Assembly (NCBI GenBank): GCA_910574255.1
Contig: CAJTAK010000017.1
Location: 46,983 to 110,982 of the forward strand
Reading direction: 5' to 3'
Source of the DNA: Clostridia bacterium
GTDB taxonomy: Bacteria; Bacillota; Clostridia; Lachnospirales; Lachnospiraceae
Length of the DNA stretch: 64,000 bases
The translations under genes were made by a program, and so were the position numbers. Positions 43,622 through 53,311 of the stretch are shown here, piece by piece (the first letter of the stretch is position 1; the number at the start of each line of letters is the position of its first letter). The notes below the pieces were generated by a model that saw only the letters and a list, made by a program, of their open reading frames with translations, searched no databases and was not told where the DNA came from.

Positions 43622-46600
43622 ATGAAGAAAAAAATTTATGCAGTAAGAAAAGGACGTAATCCGGGTATTTACGATGTATGGGCAGAAACAGAACAGCAGG
43701 TAAAGGGATTTAGCGGTGCGGAATACCGTAGTTTTACGTATATGACAGAAAAAGAGAATGAGGACGAAACGGTAGAAATGAGTTATGCTCATGCGAAGAA
43801 ACAGGCAGACGAATATTTGAGGAAAATCCCGGAAGAATCAGAAGCGGCAGGGGACTTGCCTTGGGAAGGGTATGACGAGAAGGCGGCATTGGAGAAAGAA
43901 AAATTCTATCAGGAAATTTTGAAGACAGCAGGTTTGAAATTGGATTCCTATGGAAACTCTCCGTGGATTGCGCTCCTGTTGAGGGAATGTGCCGGACATA
44001 CCAGTTTATTTTCCGGCATAATACGAACTGGCAAATACGCCTGCTTCGCACTGTATACGGCGTTGCTCTATCTGGTTTTAGATGATGACAAATTATTATT
44101 TCCATATCAAAATAGATACTCGAGGAAATTAGAGGGATTGTCATCTGCTGATGACAATCCCAGTATACAGGAGATATGGCATGAGACAGAAGATTATATC
44201 CGATTAAAAAAACATTTTGAAGACAATGACATGACGGCTGATGATTTATCAGAGGTTCTCAGCAGGCTTACTGTAAAAGCAAAAAAATTAGAAAATTTTG
44301 TAAATCCAAATCCCACAGCCTGTATCGCCCTGAGAAAATTTTTTCATCAAAGCCGGCATGGACATACGGTTATGGGGCTGTATAAGGAGCTTGTGGGGAA
44401 TCCCTTGTACCGTGCTGAACTTTTGGAGATATCCGGCCCTTTCCAAAATCCGGATTTGCTGATAAAAGAACATAAAGAATCCAAGGTATCTATGCAGAGT
44501 ATTGAAGCGCGGGCCACTGCAATTGATATTGCATTAAAGAGTGAAGTAATTGGACAGGATGATGTGATTGACAAATTTACAAATGCCTATTTTTCCGCAG
44601 AAAAAGCAGTAAATGCAGGCAGTAAAAAGAAAGGCCCCAGACATGCATACATGTTTGCAGGACCATCAGGTGTCGGTAAGACCTTTATTGCAGAAACGAT
44701 TGCCGATACCCTGGGAATTCCTTATAAACGTTTTGATATGTCTGCCTATTCTCATCGCAGCAATGCACAGGATCTGGTTGGACATAACACTGCATGGAAC
44801 AATGCGAACCCCGGTGTACTGACGGACTTTGTCGACAAAAATCCTCGATGCGTACTATTGTTTGACGAAATAGAAAAGGCATGCAGGGAAGTAATTGTCC
44901 TTTTTCTCCAGATTTTGGATGATGGAAAATGTGAGGACAAGCATTGGAATAAAAGTATAGATTTTCGGGACACGATTGTCATCTTTACCACGAACGCAGG
45001 AAAACAATTATATCAGGATGCCGAAAATGAAAATTTGACACTGCTGCCGGATAGTGCCATTATAGATGCCATAAAAAAAGATGCGAATCCCCAGTCAGAT
45101 GTGCCATATTTTCCACCCGAAATTATTTCAAGAATGTCTTCCCATACAATCATTATGTTTAACCATCTGCGGGCAGATGCGATTCTTAAGATTATAAAGA
45201 CAAATCTGGAAAAACAGATACAACTGTCAAAAAAAGAATACGGATATGATATAGAAAACAAAGATGATATGTTTGCAGCTACCGCACTGTATTCTATGGG
45301 AGGCAGTATGGATGCCAGAAACGCAACAGTGCTTGCGGGAAAGGTTTTAGACAATGCACTGTTTTTACTGCTGTCTCGGGCAAACGAAAAACCGGGATTT
45401 AACTGGAAAACCGGTTTGAAAAAAATCACATTGGAACATGATTTCTCAGAGGCGGCGGATGAAATCCAACAGTTCTATCTCGGTGAAAAGAACTGTGTGA
45501 TTGCAATATTCGGGCAGGCAGAGGAAATCCGCAATGAAAGATTGGCGGAAAATAATGTTCAGATTAAGGCGGCGGCTGACACGGAAGAATTCCTGCAGAT
45601 TCTCCGCAGGGAAAATGTCATTCTGGCGGCAGTTGATTATGAATTTGGAATGAAAGAAAATAAAAACAGCTTGAGTATTACAGATATCTGTACTGAGGGA
45701 AGCAAGGTATTTTCAGATATAAGAACAGATTATGCGGATATTCCTGTATATATTTTACATGGAGACAAAGGGTATTCCTATAGCAGGACGGAAAAGGATG
45801 AATTATGCCGCCGTGGAATTTCAGGGTTTATCAAGCGGGAAAATATACAAACTGAGCTTCCGGAAGCTTATTGGGATGTATGCTGCCAAAAGACAATGGA
45901 AACGCTCTCTTTGCGGCATCAGAAAATTGCATATGATAAAAAAATAGAACTGGATGAAAAACAAAAATCCGGCAGGATTATTTTTCGCAATTTCAAACTG
46001 GAAGATGCTGTTGAAGCGGAGGACAAAGACCTTCTGCTGTCGGCAGATATGCAGCCGAATAAGCACTGGGATGATATCTACGCATCCGATATCATAAAAA
46101 AAGAACTGAATTACTTTATTGATTTTTTAAAAAATACAAAGGAATATCTTCGAAAAGGTGTCAGGGTACCTAAAGGTATTTTGCTGCATGGACCTGCCGG
46201 AACAGGGAAGACTTCTCTCGCAAAAGTAGTTGCCACAGAATCAGGCGTGTATTTCCTGGAGATTAGTGCAGATAAACTGGCAAACAGCGACGGAGCTGAA
46301 CAGATACATCGCATATTTCGTGTTGCAAGGAAGTATGCACCGGCGGTACTGTTCATGGATGAAGTGGATGCAATTGCCCAGGATCGGCAAAAGACAGGCA
46401 GCAACATAATCCTGAATGCACTTTTAACAGAGATGGATGGATTTAAGAAAGTCGATAACAAACCAGTATTTGTCATGGCCGCAACGAATATGGGAGAGGA
46501 GTACTTGGACCGTGCATTTCTAAGGCGTTTTGACAGAAGGTCACGTGTCAATCTTCCGGGTGAAAAAGGAAGACGATGGATGCTGGAACATTTGCTCATA

Positions 46601-47323
46601 AAACATAAAGATATGTTTGACGTTTCAGAAAGTGAGATTAGCAGTATCGTTCTTCGGTCGGATGGAAAGAGCTTTGCCGACCTTGAAAATGTGATAGAGG
46701 CGGCACTAAGAGAAGCAATTCGTGCTGATGTCAGGGTAAATGACAGTCTGCTGGATGAGACATTTGAAGAATTGCTTTACGGGGAAGAATGGGAAGACAG
46801 TTCTAAGGAAGAAATGAGACATACAGCGTACCATGAAGCAGGTCATGCCCTGATTGCCCTGTTTTATGGGAGAAGTCCCAGATATATGAGCATTGTGGCA
46901 AGAGGCTCACAAGGCGGTTATGTGCTGCAGGAAAATCTGCCTGTTCACTGCACAAAAGAGGAGTATCTGCAAAGAATCAGCGAGATGCTTGGGGGAAGAG
47001 CGGCAGAAATGGTACAGGGGTATGGCCTTACATTCGGAGCGTCCAGTGATTTGAAATCTGCAACAAAGCTTGCTGCAGGGATGGTCTGCGGCGGGGGAAT
47101 GTATGAGAAAGAGGTCGGACTTTCTGTTATTTCAGAAGAACAATTGCTCCATAATGAGAAAGCACAGAAGTTGATCAATCAAATTTTATCAGAGCAGCTG
47201 CAGGAAGCAGTCAGGATTATTAACGAGAATAGGGATGCACTGGAACGGCTGGCGAACGCAGTTATAGGCAGCGAGGAGCATTACCTTACAGAGGAGGAAA
47301 TCAAGGCTGCTTATAAAGGATGA
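43622..47323 (+). CDS. Fusion: RNase-H1/viroplasmin N-domain, Clp-type AAA+, receiver-like domain, FtsH-type AAA+ and M41 protease
   Basis: A 1233-residue soluble protein. Residues 1-50 match the hybrid-binding domain of RNase H1/viroplasmin (YAVRKGRNPGIYDVWAETEQ, QVKGFSGAEYRSF). A helical region follows. AAA1 is ClpB-D2-like: Walker A GPSGVGKT (about 347-354), Walker B VLLFDEIEKA (about 411-420), sensor TTNAG. Residues about 620-760 look like a degenerate response-regulator receiver (VILAAVDYEFG, DIPVYILHGDKG). AAA2 is FtsH-like: HGPAGTGKTS (about 856), VLFMDEVDAIA (about 909), LLTEMDGF, AFLRRFDR. The C terminus is an M41 peptidase with HEAGH (about 1071-1075) and GASSDLKSAT. No membrane helix is present, unlike FtsH. 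I chose ATG 43622 behind AGAGGGA. It is probably an ATP-driven protease complex with nucleic-acid recognition; role unknown. Confidence 0.88.
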   Translation: MKKKIYAVRKGRNPGIYDVWAETEQQVKGFSGAEYRSFTYMTEKENEDETVEMSYAHAKKQADEYLRKIPEESEAAGDLPWEGYDEKAALEKEKFYQEILKTAGLKLDSYGNSPWIALLLRECAGHTSLFSGIIRTGKYACFALYTALLYLVLDDDKLLFPYQNRYSRKLEGLSSADDNPSIQEIWHETEDYIRLKKHFEDNDMTADDLSEVLSRLTVKAKKLENFVNPNPTACIALRKFFHQSRHGHTVMGLYKELVGNPLYRAELLEISGPFQNPDLLIKEHKESKVSMQSIEARATAIDIALKSEVIGQDDVIDKFTNAYFSAEKAVNAGSKKKGPRHAYMFAGPSGVGKTFIAETIADTLGIPYKRFDMSAYSHRSNAQDLVGHNTAWNNANPGVLTDFVDKNPRCVLLFDEIEKACREVIVLFLQILDDGKCEDKHWNKSIDFRDTIVIFTTNAGKQLYQDAENENLTLLPDSAIIDAIKKDANPQSDVPYFPPEIISRMSSHTIIMFNHLRADAILKIIKTNLEKQIQLSKKEYGYDIENKDDMFAATALYSMGGSMDARNATVLAGKVLDNALFLLLSRANEKPGFNWKTGLKKITLEHDFSEAADEIQQFYLGEKNCVIAIFGQAEEIRNERLAENNVQIKAAADTEEFLQILRRENVILAAVDYEFGMKENKNSLSITDICTEGSKVFSDIRTDYADIPVYILHGDKGYSYSRTEKDELCRRGISGFIKRENIQTELPEAYWDVCCQKTMETLSLRHQKIAYDKKIELDEKQKSGRIIFRNFKLEDAVEAEDKDLLLSADMQPNKHWDDIYASDIIKKELNYFIDFLKNTKEYLRKGVRVPKGILLHGPAGTGKTSLAKVVATESGVYFLEISADKLANSDGAEQIHRIFRVARKYAPAVLFMDEVDAIAQDRQKTGSNIILNALLTEMDGFKKVDNKPVFVMAATNMGEEYLDRAFLRRFDRRSRVNLPGEKGRRWMLEHLLIKHKDMFDVSESEISSIVLRSDGKSFADLENVIEAALREAIRADVRVNDSLLDETFEELLYGEEWEDSSKEEMRHTAYHEAGHALIALFYGRSPRYMSIVARGSQGGYVLQENLPVHCTKEEYLQRISEMLGGRAAEMVQGYGLTFGASSDLKSATKLAAGMVCGGGMYEKEVGLSVISEEQLLHNEKAQKLINQILSEQLQEAVRIINENRDALERLANAVIGSEEHYLTEEEIKAAYKG

Positions 47324-47523
47324 CAGCATCCGCAAAAGGAACAGATGATAGATCTTTTGCTGCCGAGCTGTTTAATGGCAGTAGAAGATTCTCCCCGGAA
47401 TTTTTTTTGATATTGTCTAAAATTATAGGGGAATTCTATCATCGGATTGCAGCGGCGTCAAGATTTTGTATCGGCTTTGCACAGATTGATTTAGACCACG
47501 TTTTCGCAGAAAGAGTGGCATAA
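47320..47523 (+). CDS. Possible small protein overlapping the giant fusion gene
   Basis: A 67-codon frame whose ATG overlaps the stop of the AAA+/M41 gene (ATGA), an arrangement that permits translational coupling. The sequence (SRRFSPEFFLILSKIIGEFY) has one amphipathic helix and no recognised family. There is no independent ribosome site. It may be only a chance frame. Confidence 0.3.
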   Translation: MTASAKGTDDRSFAAELFNGSRRFSPEFFLILSKIIGEFYHRIAAASRFCIGFAQIDLDHVFAERVA

Positions 47524-47615
47524 ATCCCATTCTGAAAATGTGATGTTGCGTGCGGAGGTGGAAGAAAATATAATAAGCTTACGGATAAGAATATTTTTGA
47601 CAAGGAGACGAACAG

Positions 47616-47708
47616 ATGGCACAGGGGAAATTAGGATTTGGGTTTTACAAGATAGGTGCTATAATTGGAAAGGCAAGCTACATGGAAAACCCACAAAAAT
47701 ACCCATAG
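47616..47708 (+). CDS. Possible 30-residue small protein
   Basis: A good ribosome site (CAAGGAGAC) seven bases upstream and a compact frame of 30 codons beginning MAQGKLGFGFYKIGAIIGK and ending at TAG 47706. The Gly/aromatic-rich start and short hydrophobic middle resemble small membrane-active or signal peptides. No family recognised. It lies 98 bp before the XRE regulator. Confidence 0.4.
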   Translation: MAQGKLGFGFYKIGAIIGKASYMENPQKYP

Positions 47709-47806
47709 ACATCGGTGTCTGGTGCGAAAACTGCGGCATTTCTCGCTTTATGTCGTGTTTTTCGTCATCAGAAAAAGGTAGTCTGTATGTGAAAGGAGGG
47801 GAACAG

Positions 47807-48490
47807 GTGAATCCAAAAGAGATTGGAGCCTTTTTAAAACAACTTCGCAATGAAAAGGGAATCACACAGGAGCAGTTGGCGGAAATTTTAGGTGTTTCAG
47901 GAAGAACCGTTTCCAGATGGGAAACAGGAACCAATTTGCCTGACCTTAGTATTTTGGTGCAGATTTCTGAATACTACCATGTGGAAATCAAAGAAATTTT
48001 AAATGGAGAGAGGAAAAGCGAGAATATGGATCACGAATTAAAAGAAACATTATTAAAAGTTGCGGACTACAATGAGTTAGAAAAGAAAAGAGCCGCAAGG
48101 GCGGGAGCCCTTTCATTTAACATTATGTTTTTGGGATGTGCCTTAGTAATTGTAATGCAGCTGCTTATGACAGGGAAGTTTTCCCTGATTATCGGAGAAA
48201 CGTTGATTCTGTCTGCCGGAGGGCTGATATACATTTTCTGCGTTGTAAAAGATGGAGCGTGGAATGGAGCATTGATAAAAAGTACTCCGAAGAAAGACTT
48301 GCTCACCAGTTTGATATGCGTAGGAATATTCAGCATTGTGCTTTGCTTGATGCTAAAGAAAAATATGGCCGTTTTGCAGGCGATTGAAATGGCAGCTTGT
48401 TTTTTCGTTGCTCTTTCGATAATCTCATACTTTTTTCTTAGAGGACTTTCCTGTCTTTCGCAGAAGAAGTCTGAGAAATTGAAAGACTGA
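47807..48490 (+). CDS. XRE-family helix-turn-helix regulator with C-terminal membrane segments
   Basis: A 227-residue protein. The N-terminal Xre/Cro domain (IGAFLKQLRNEKGITQEQLA, VSGRTVSRWETGTNLPDL) is followed by a linker and four hydrophobic segments (about residues 105-125, 130-150, 165-185 and 190-210). I chose the GTG at 47807, five bases after AAAGGAGGGG. Membrane-bound Xre proteins of this type are common in Firmicutes accessory regions, and many respond to envelope conditions. Targets unknown; the small 30-codon frame and AAA+ giant are just upstream. Confidence 0.8.
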   Translation: MNPKEIGAFLKQLRNEKGITQEQLAEILGVSGRTVSRWETGTNLPDLSILVQISEYYHVEIKEILNGERKSENMDHELKETLLKVADYNELEKKRAARAGALSFNIMFLGCALVIVMQLLMTGKFSLIIGETLILSAGGLIYIFCVVKDGAWNGALIKSTPKKDLLTSLICVGIFSIVLCLMLKKNMAVLQAIEMAACFFVALSIISYFFLRGLSCLSQKKSEKLKD

Positions 48491-48633
48491 AACGTTTTGC
48501 AGGGAAAACAATATAAATATGTTGAACTGCCGGAAGAAAATAAAGTATAATCAATCGGTTTTAACTTTTAAGAAAGATACCTTTGTGATATGATTAAGAA
48601 AACAAATCAAAAGTTAAAGGAGTTAACTGCAGG

Positions 48634-49026
48634 ATGAAGTTAAACGCAATTCATCACGTTGCGATTATTGTATCTGATATTCAGGCCGCAAAGGACTTTT
48701 ATGTGAATAAGCTTGGCTTTGAGGTTGTCAGAGAAAACTATCGGGAAGAGAGAAAGGATTGGAAGCTGGATCTGAAAATTGGAGAGGGTTCGGAGGCGGT
48801 TGAACTGGAAATCTTTGCCGAATCAAATCCGCCCAAACGTATCAGCCGGCCAGAGGCCTGCGGTCTGCGTCATCTGGCATTCCATGTAGAGGATGTGGAG
48901 GCAGCCGTTGCCGAGCTGGAAAAGTGTGGAATTGAATGTGAACCGATTCGATATGACGACTATACAAATAAAAAGATGACTTTTTTCTTTGATCCGGACG
49001 GACTTCCGCTGGAATTGCATGAATAA
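48634..49026 (+). CDS. VOC-family (glyoxalase-like) protein
   Basis: A 130-residue member of the vicinal-oxygen-chelate fold, with paired beta-alpha-beta-beta-beta modules. The metal-ligand pattern is seen in INAIHHVAIIVSDI-type start (His), VELEIF (Glu), LRHLAFHVEDV (His) and GLPLELHE (Glu). It resembles SMU1112c/GloA2-type proteins that detoxify small aldehydes or act on unknown substrates. AAAGGAG precedes the ATG, with a somewhat long spacing. It is a single gene. Confidence 0.88.
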   Translation: MKLNAIHHVAIIVSDIQAAKDFYVNKLGFEVVRENYREERKDWKLDLKIGEGSEAVELEIFAESNPPKRISRPEACGLRHLAFHVEDVEAAVAELEKCGIECEPIRYDDYTNKKMTFFFDPDGLPLELHE

Positions 49027-49189
49027 GGTTTTTACCTTAAAGAAACAAAGTGTCTGCTTCCCATATAGGAACTAAAAGCGGATGCCCATTAGAATAACTC
49101 TCGCCGTAAGCAATTTTAATGGGCAGTCGCTGTTACAATTGGCACCAGCAATGAATGGAAATAGTTCAAAGCTGACATAAGTGTGAATT

Positions 49190-49753
49190 TTAACGAGAGA
49201 CAACGCAATGCCCAGACATACATTTTACAAAAAATGATGCTATCTGCTCAGGCGTATATTGTTCATGCTTTGTAATCCACCACCGCACTGTTTCGGAAAA
49301 ACTGCAGACAACATGATTTAACAGGTAATCAGCCGGAACATCATAGTGCAAGTCCTTGATAAATACTGGAAATGTCTCTTCCAGATATTCTTTAAAATAC
49401 CCCATAAAAATGTCGCCGCTGTCGCAGGAAAAAAGTCCTTTCAGATTTTTTCCGTTATCCTGTAAATGGTATAAAATATGTGTGATTTCTTCTTGAAAGT
49501 CATGCCCTGCATGAGAAAAGTCATGGCTGCTTTCCTGTCTTAAGTCATTGGAAAATACATGCTGAAAGATGTCGGTGCACATTGCTTTCAGCAGACTGTC
49601 CTTTGTTTCAAAATGGGCATAAAAGGTACTTCTTCCTACATTTGCCTCATCTATAATCTCCTGAACGGTAATATTGCTGAATTTTTTCTTTTCAAGAAGA
49701 CAGCTGAACGCCTGAAAAACAGCCTGTCTTGTTTTCTGTTGTCGTCTGTCCAT
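49190..49753 (-). CDS. TetR-family transcriptional regulator
   Basis: A 187-residue regulator. The N-terminal DNA-binding part reads RQAVFQAFSCLLEKKKFSNI, TVQEIIDEANVGRSTFYAHF and ETKDSLL, typical of TetR. The C-terminal ligand domain is of the TetR_C_7 type seen in DhaS-like regulators. I chose ATG 49753 behind GGGGA; ATGs at 49777 and 49768 are possible. It is divergent from the broken P-type ATPase and may once have controlled it. Confidence 0.85.
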   Translation of the reverse strand: MDRRQQKTRQAVFQAFSCLLEKKKFSNITVQEIIDEANVGRSTFYAHFETKDSLLKAMCTDIFQHVFSNDLRQESSHDFSHAGHDFQEEITHILYHLQDNGKNLKGLFSCDSGDIFMGYFKEYLEETFPVFIKDLHYDVPADYLLNHVVCSFSETVRWWITKHEQYTPEQIASFFVKCMSGHCVVSR

Positions 49754-49936
49754 AGAATCCCCGTACATTTTAATCAAAATGTTCCGTATCGCACAGAAAG
49801 AACATTTTGATTATTGATTTGTCTTTCCCAATTGTTACAATAGATATAGAACAAAGTGTTTGATAATGTATAGATTGTACAACTGTTGGAATCGGTTGTC
49901 AATAAAAAACTTGTTTCCGGGAAAGGCGGTATTACT

Positions 49937-51647
49937 ATGATAATACGTGTGAATGATTTTCTGGCAGGTCTGCCAATGACAATCGTGGGCGGCATTTTTC
50001 TTGTTATGAGCTTTGTATTTCCAAGAACAGGCATTGTACTGCCTGTTGATCTGGCTTGGATAACGGTAATTATCTGCGGGCTTCCTTTGCTGTACCTTGC
50101 AGTATGGAGAGCGATAGACAATAAGGGAATCCGCAGGATTTCCTCTGCCCTGCTGATAAGCATTGCCATGATTGCGGCGGTTGCCATAGGTGACTTGTTT
50201 GCGGCGGGTGAAGTTGCTTTCATTATGGAAATGGGCGCTGTTTTAGAGAATATGACAACGAACAGGGCAAAAAAGGGGTTAAAGAAATTGATTAGCCTGG
50301 CTCCCACGCAGGGACGGCGGATTACGGCTGATAATTCCGGGCAGGAAGAAATGATTCCGGCGGACCAAATCCGGCAGAATGATATTCTTCGGATATTGCC
50401 GGGAGAAACGGTTCCTGTAGACGGCATCATCATTCAGGGAGAAACTTCCACTGACCAGTCTATTATGACAGGCGAATCGCTTCCGGTGGATAAAGGCATA
50501 GGGGAGGATGTATTTTGCGGAACAATCAACCGCTTTGGTTCTATTGATATAAGGGCGGTCACTGTTTTAGTTGTATTCTGCCCTCTGCCCCTGTGCATTA
50601 GTTCTGGCCACTCCAACCGCCATTATGGCAGCCATAGGGCAGGCGGCAAAGCATGGCGTGATTATTAAATCGGGAGAGGTACTGGAAAAAATGGGAAAAG
50701 TAAATACCATTGCCTTTGATAAAACAGGTACGCTGACTTATGGAAAATTGGAAGTAAGCGATGTGCTCTCTTTTGACAGTCATATTACCGAAAAGGAACT
50801 GCTTGCCCTGACAGCTTCTGCGGAAGCCAGGAGCGAACACCCGTTAGGAAAAGCGATTGTGGCTTATGCGAAAGAAAAGGGAATAGCCATAAAGGATTCG
50901 GATTTTTTTCAAATGCAGAGTGGAAAAGGCATTTGTGCAAAAGTATCCGGCAGGAAGCTGTATATCGGAAATGAAAAATATATTCGGCAATGGGGGATAA
51001 TGATTCCGCCAAATGTAGAAAATGAATTGGAAAAGCTGCGTATTCAGGGAAAGGCATCGATTCTTGCTGCTGACGGCAATTCCTGTTTGGGCCTGCTTGG
51101 GCTGTCTGATGTACTAAGACCGGAAGCAAGGGAGATGGTTTCAAGGCTGTCGGATATGAACACAGACATCGTACTGCTGACAGGCGATAACAAAAAGACG
51201 GCGGACTATTTTGCATCACAAGCAGGAATTAAAAATGTAAAGGCTGATTTGCTGCCGGAAGAAAAGGTACAAAGCATCTTTGAAATACAGGAACAAAAGA
51301 ATAATGTATGCATGATAGGCGATGGCGTGAATGATGCCCCTGCACTGAAAGCTGCTGATGTAGGCGTGGCGATGGGAAGTATGGGAAGCGACATTGCCGT
51401 GGAAGCGGCAGACATTGCCCTTATGAGTGATGATATTTCCAAAATCCCTTACCTGAAAAGACTTTCCAATGCTGCGGTTGCAACCATTAAAGTAAGCATA
51501 ATGTTTTCTATGTGCATCAATTTTATTGCGGTGACTTGTTCAGTTTTAGGCATTTTGAATCCGACAACAGGCGCTTTGGTGCATAATGCAGGCTCTTGCT
51601 TTGTGATTTTGATTGCTGCATTGCTCTACGACAGAAAATTTGAATAA
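49937..51647 (+). pseudogene. Broken heavy-metal P1B-type ATPase (CadA/ZntA-like)
   Basis: Two frames together give a P1B ATPase: actuator-domain pieces (PGETVPVDGII, SIMTGESLPVDKG), the CPC ion-site region (CPCALVLATPTAIMA), the phosphorylation motif FDKTGTLT (about 50717) and the hinge GDGVNDAP (about 51323). A 7-bp tandem duplication (TCTGCCC at 50577-50583 and 50584-50590) shifts the frame exactly inside CPC; removing one copy restores it. In addition IDIRA runs straight into VTVLVVF, so the segment with two membrane helices usually between them is missing. The N-terminal metal-binding domain is also absent. Not functional as transporter. Confidence 0.85.
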
Positions 51648-51864
51648 GCCTGCAGGTGATGTGATGGTGCGCCAAATGTCCTTTTAACCGTCATCAATAT
51701 GTCTTTGCGTTTAATTGATTTACACTATTTAAAAAAGGGCAGAAGTTTAGTATAATAAAAGGGCCATACAAATGTTAAAAGATTATTAAGCGATAGAATA
51801 TAATAAAGTACCAAAGAAAGCAGATTCAGTTAAAGGTTACAAATAGCGATAGGAGGTTGTGATC

Positions 51865-52089
51865 ATGTTACCAGCAGTAAAAGGAGTTATACAAGGAAAT
51901 ATGGTTATTATAAAAGATGATGATATAAGGGAATATGATGGAGCCGAGGTTGTTGTTACCTTATTAAATTATCCGCAAAAGAAAGTCTCAAAAGCTCCGG
52001 TAGATTGGGACAGTTTTGTTATACCAAGCGAACGGGGAAAAAACGTAGATGAATATATGAGGGAGATGCGTGAAGATGATAGACTTTAA
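51865..52089 (+). CDS. Antitoxin-like small protein
   Basis: A 74-residue protein. A short beta start (KGVIQGNMVIIKDDDIREYDGAEV, in part) is of the AbrB/DUF2281-like sort found in antitoxins, and the acidic tail (DEYMREMREDDR) is like that of RelB/Phd antitoxins. AGGAGG lies eight bases before ATG 51865. The next frame overlaps its end (ATG at 52075) but codes only about 23 residues, so the toxin seems to be lost or truncated. Confidence 0.65.
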   Translation: MLPAVKGVIQGNMVIIKDDDIREYDGAEVVVTLLNYPQKKVSKAPVDWDSFVIPSERGKNVDEYMREMREDDRL

Positions 52090-52258
52090 GATTGTTTTTT
52101 TACTGATTTCTTTAGCAATTAAATGCAAAAATGCAGTAAGAGATTAATGATTGGGTACACATTCATCACTTTATCGTTCTTAATGGCATTAGAATGCAGG
52201 TAGAGTGGACCAATGAATTTATTTTGAACATGTACAAAAAGAAGAGAAGAAGGCAAAT

Positions 52259-53161
52259 ATGACATTACAGCAGTTAAAATATATGATAACCGTAGCGGAA
52301 AAGGGTTCCATCACAGAGGCGGCAAAAGAATTGTTTCTTTCACAGCCAAGCCTTTCCGGGGCCGTCAAAGAGGTGGAGAGTGAAGCGGGGATTGTCATAT
52401 TTAACCGCTGCCGGTCCGGTGTGGCGCTGACGGCGGAGGGCATGGAGTTTCTGGGATATGCCCGGCAGGTGGTGCAGCAGATGGAACTTTTGGAAGCCCG
52501 GTATATAGACAACCGGCCGGAAAAGCAGAGATTCTGTGTATCTGCCCAGCATTATACATTTGCCGCAAATGCTTTTGTGGAGCTGGTCAAGCAGTTTGGA
52601 CAGGAAAGATATGAGTTTATTTTGAATGAGACCCGGACTTATCAGATTATTATGGATGTCAGGAACCGTTTCAGTGATCTTGGGGTTCTCTATCTGAGCA
52701 GAGGGAATGAAAATGTGCTGTCAAAGCTTTTTGAAGATTATAATCTGAAATTTTATGAGCTGTTTACGGCGTCACCTCATGTGTTTTTGCGCAAAGGACA
52801 TCCCCTGGCAAGCCGGGAGAGGATTGGGCTTAAGGATTTGGAGCCGTATCCGAGGTTGAATTTTGTACAGAGAGCGTATGAATCCTCCAATTTTGCAGAG
52901 GAGCTTTTCAGCAATGAGATTGTGGAAAAGAGCATTAAGATCAGTGACCGTGCCGCTATTGTGAACTTTATGATTGGACTGGACGGCTACACGATTTCAA
53001 GCGGTATATTCCCACGATATCTTCATGGGGATTCAATTATTTCCGTTCCCTTAGACGGGGATGAAATCATGCGGATTGGATATATCCTGAACAAAGACAG
53101 AGAGCTGTCTCGGCTGGGGGAAATCTATATAGAAGCGTTGAAACAGTATCAAAATAATTGA
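52259..53161 (+). CDS. LysR-family transcriptional regulator
   Basis: A 300-residue LysR regulator: winged helix MTLQQLKYMITVAEKGSITE and AAKELFLSQPSLSGAVKEVE, then a periplasmic-binding-like effector domain (YTFAANAFVELVKQF, HPLASRERIGLKDLEPYP). GAAGAAGGCAAAT provides a weak ribosome site before ATG 52259. It precedes a LysE-type exporter gene by 150 bp on the same strand, which may be its target. Confidence 0.92.
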   Translation: MTLQQLKYMITVAEKGSITEAAKELFLSQPSLSGAVKEVESEAGIVIFNRCRSGVALTAEGMEFLGYARQVVQQMELLEARYIDNRPEKQRFCVSAQHYTFAANAFVELVKQFGQERYEFILNETRTYQIIMDVRNRFSDLGVLYLSRGNENVLSKLFEDYNLKFYELFTASPHVFLRKGHPLASRERIGLKDLEPYPRLNFVQRAYESSNFAEELFSNEIVEKSIKISDRAAIVNFMIGLDGYTISSGIFPRYLHGDSIISVPLDGDEIMRIGYILNKDRELSRLGEIYIEALKQYQNN

Positions 53162-53311
53162 AGCAATTGAAGCATAGGCTCAGCCTATGATAAAGCATAA
53201 GAGATGCGTATTACCTGTTACATGGCATTTCGCAGTATAATTACAGGCGAGAGGAGCTTTCGCAGGCTTTTCGAGATTAAGGTAATTACATTGGCGAAAG
53301 GAGGCATAGCT

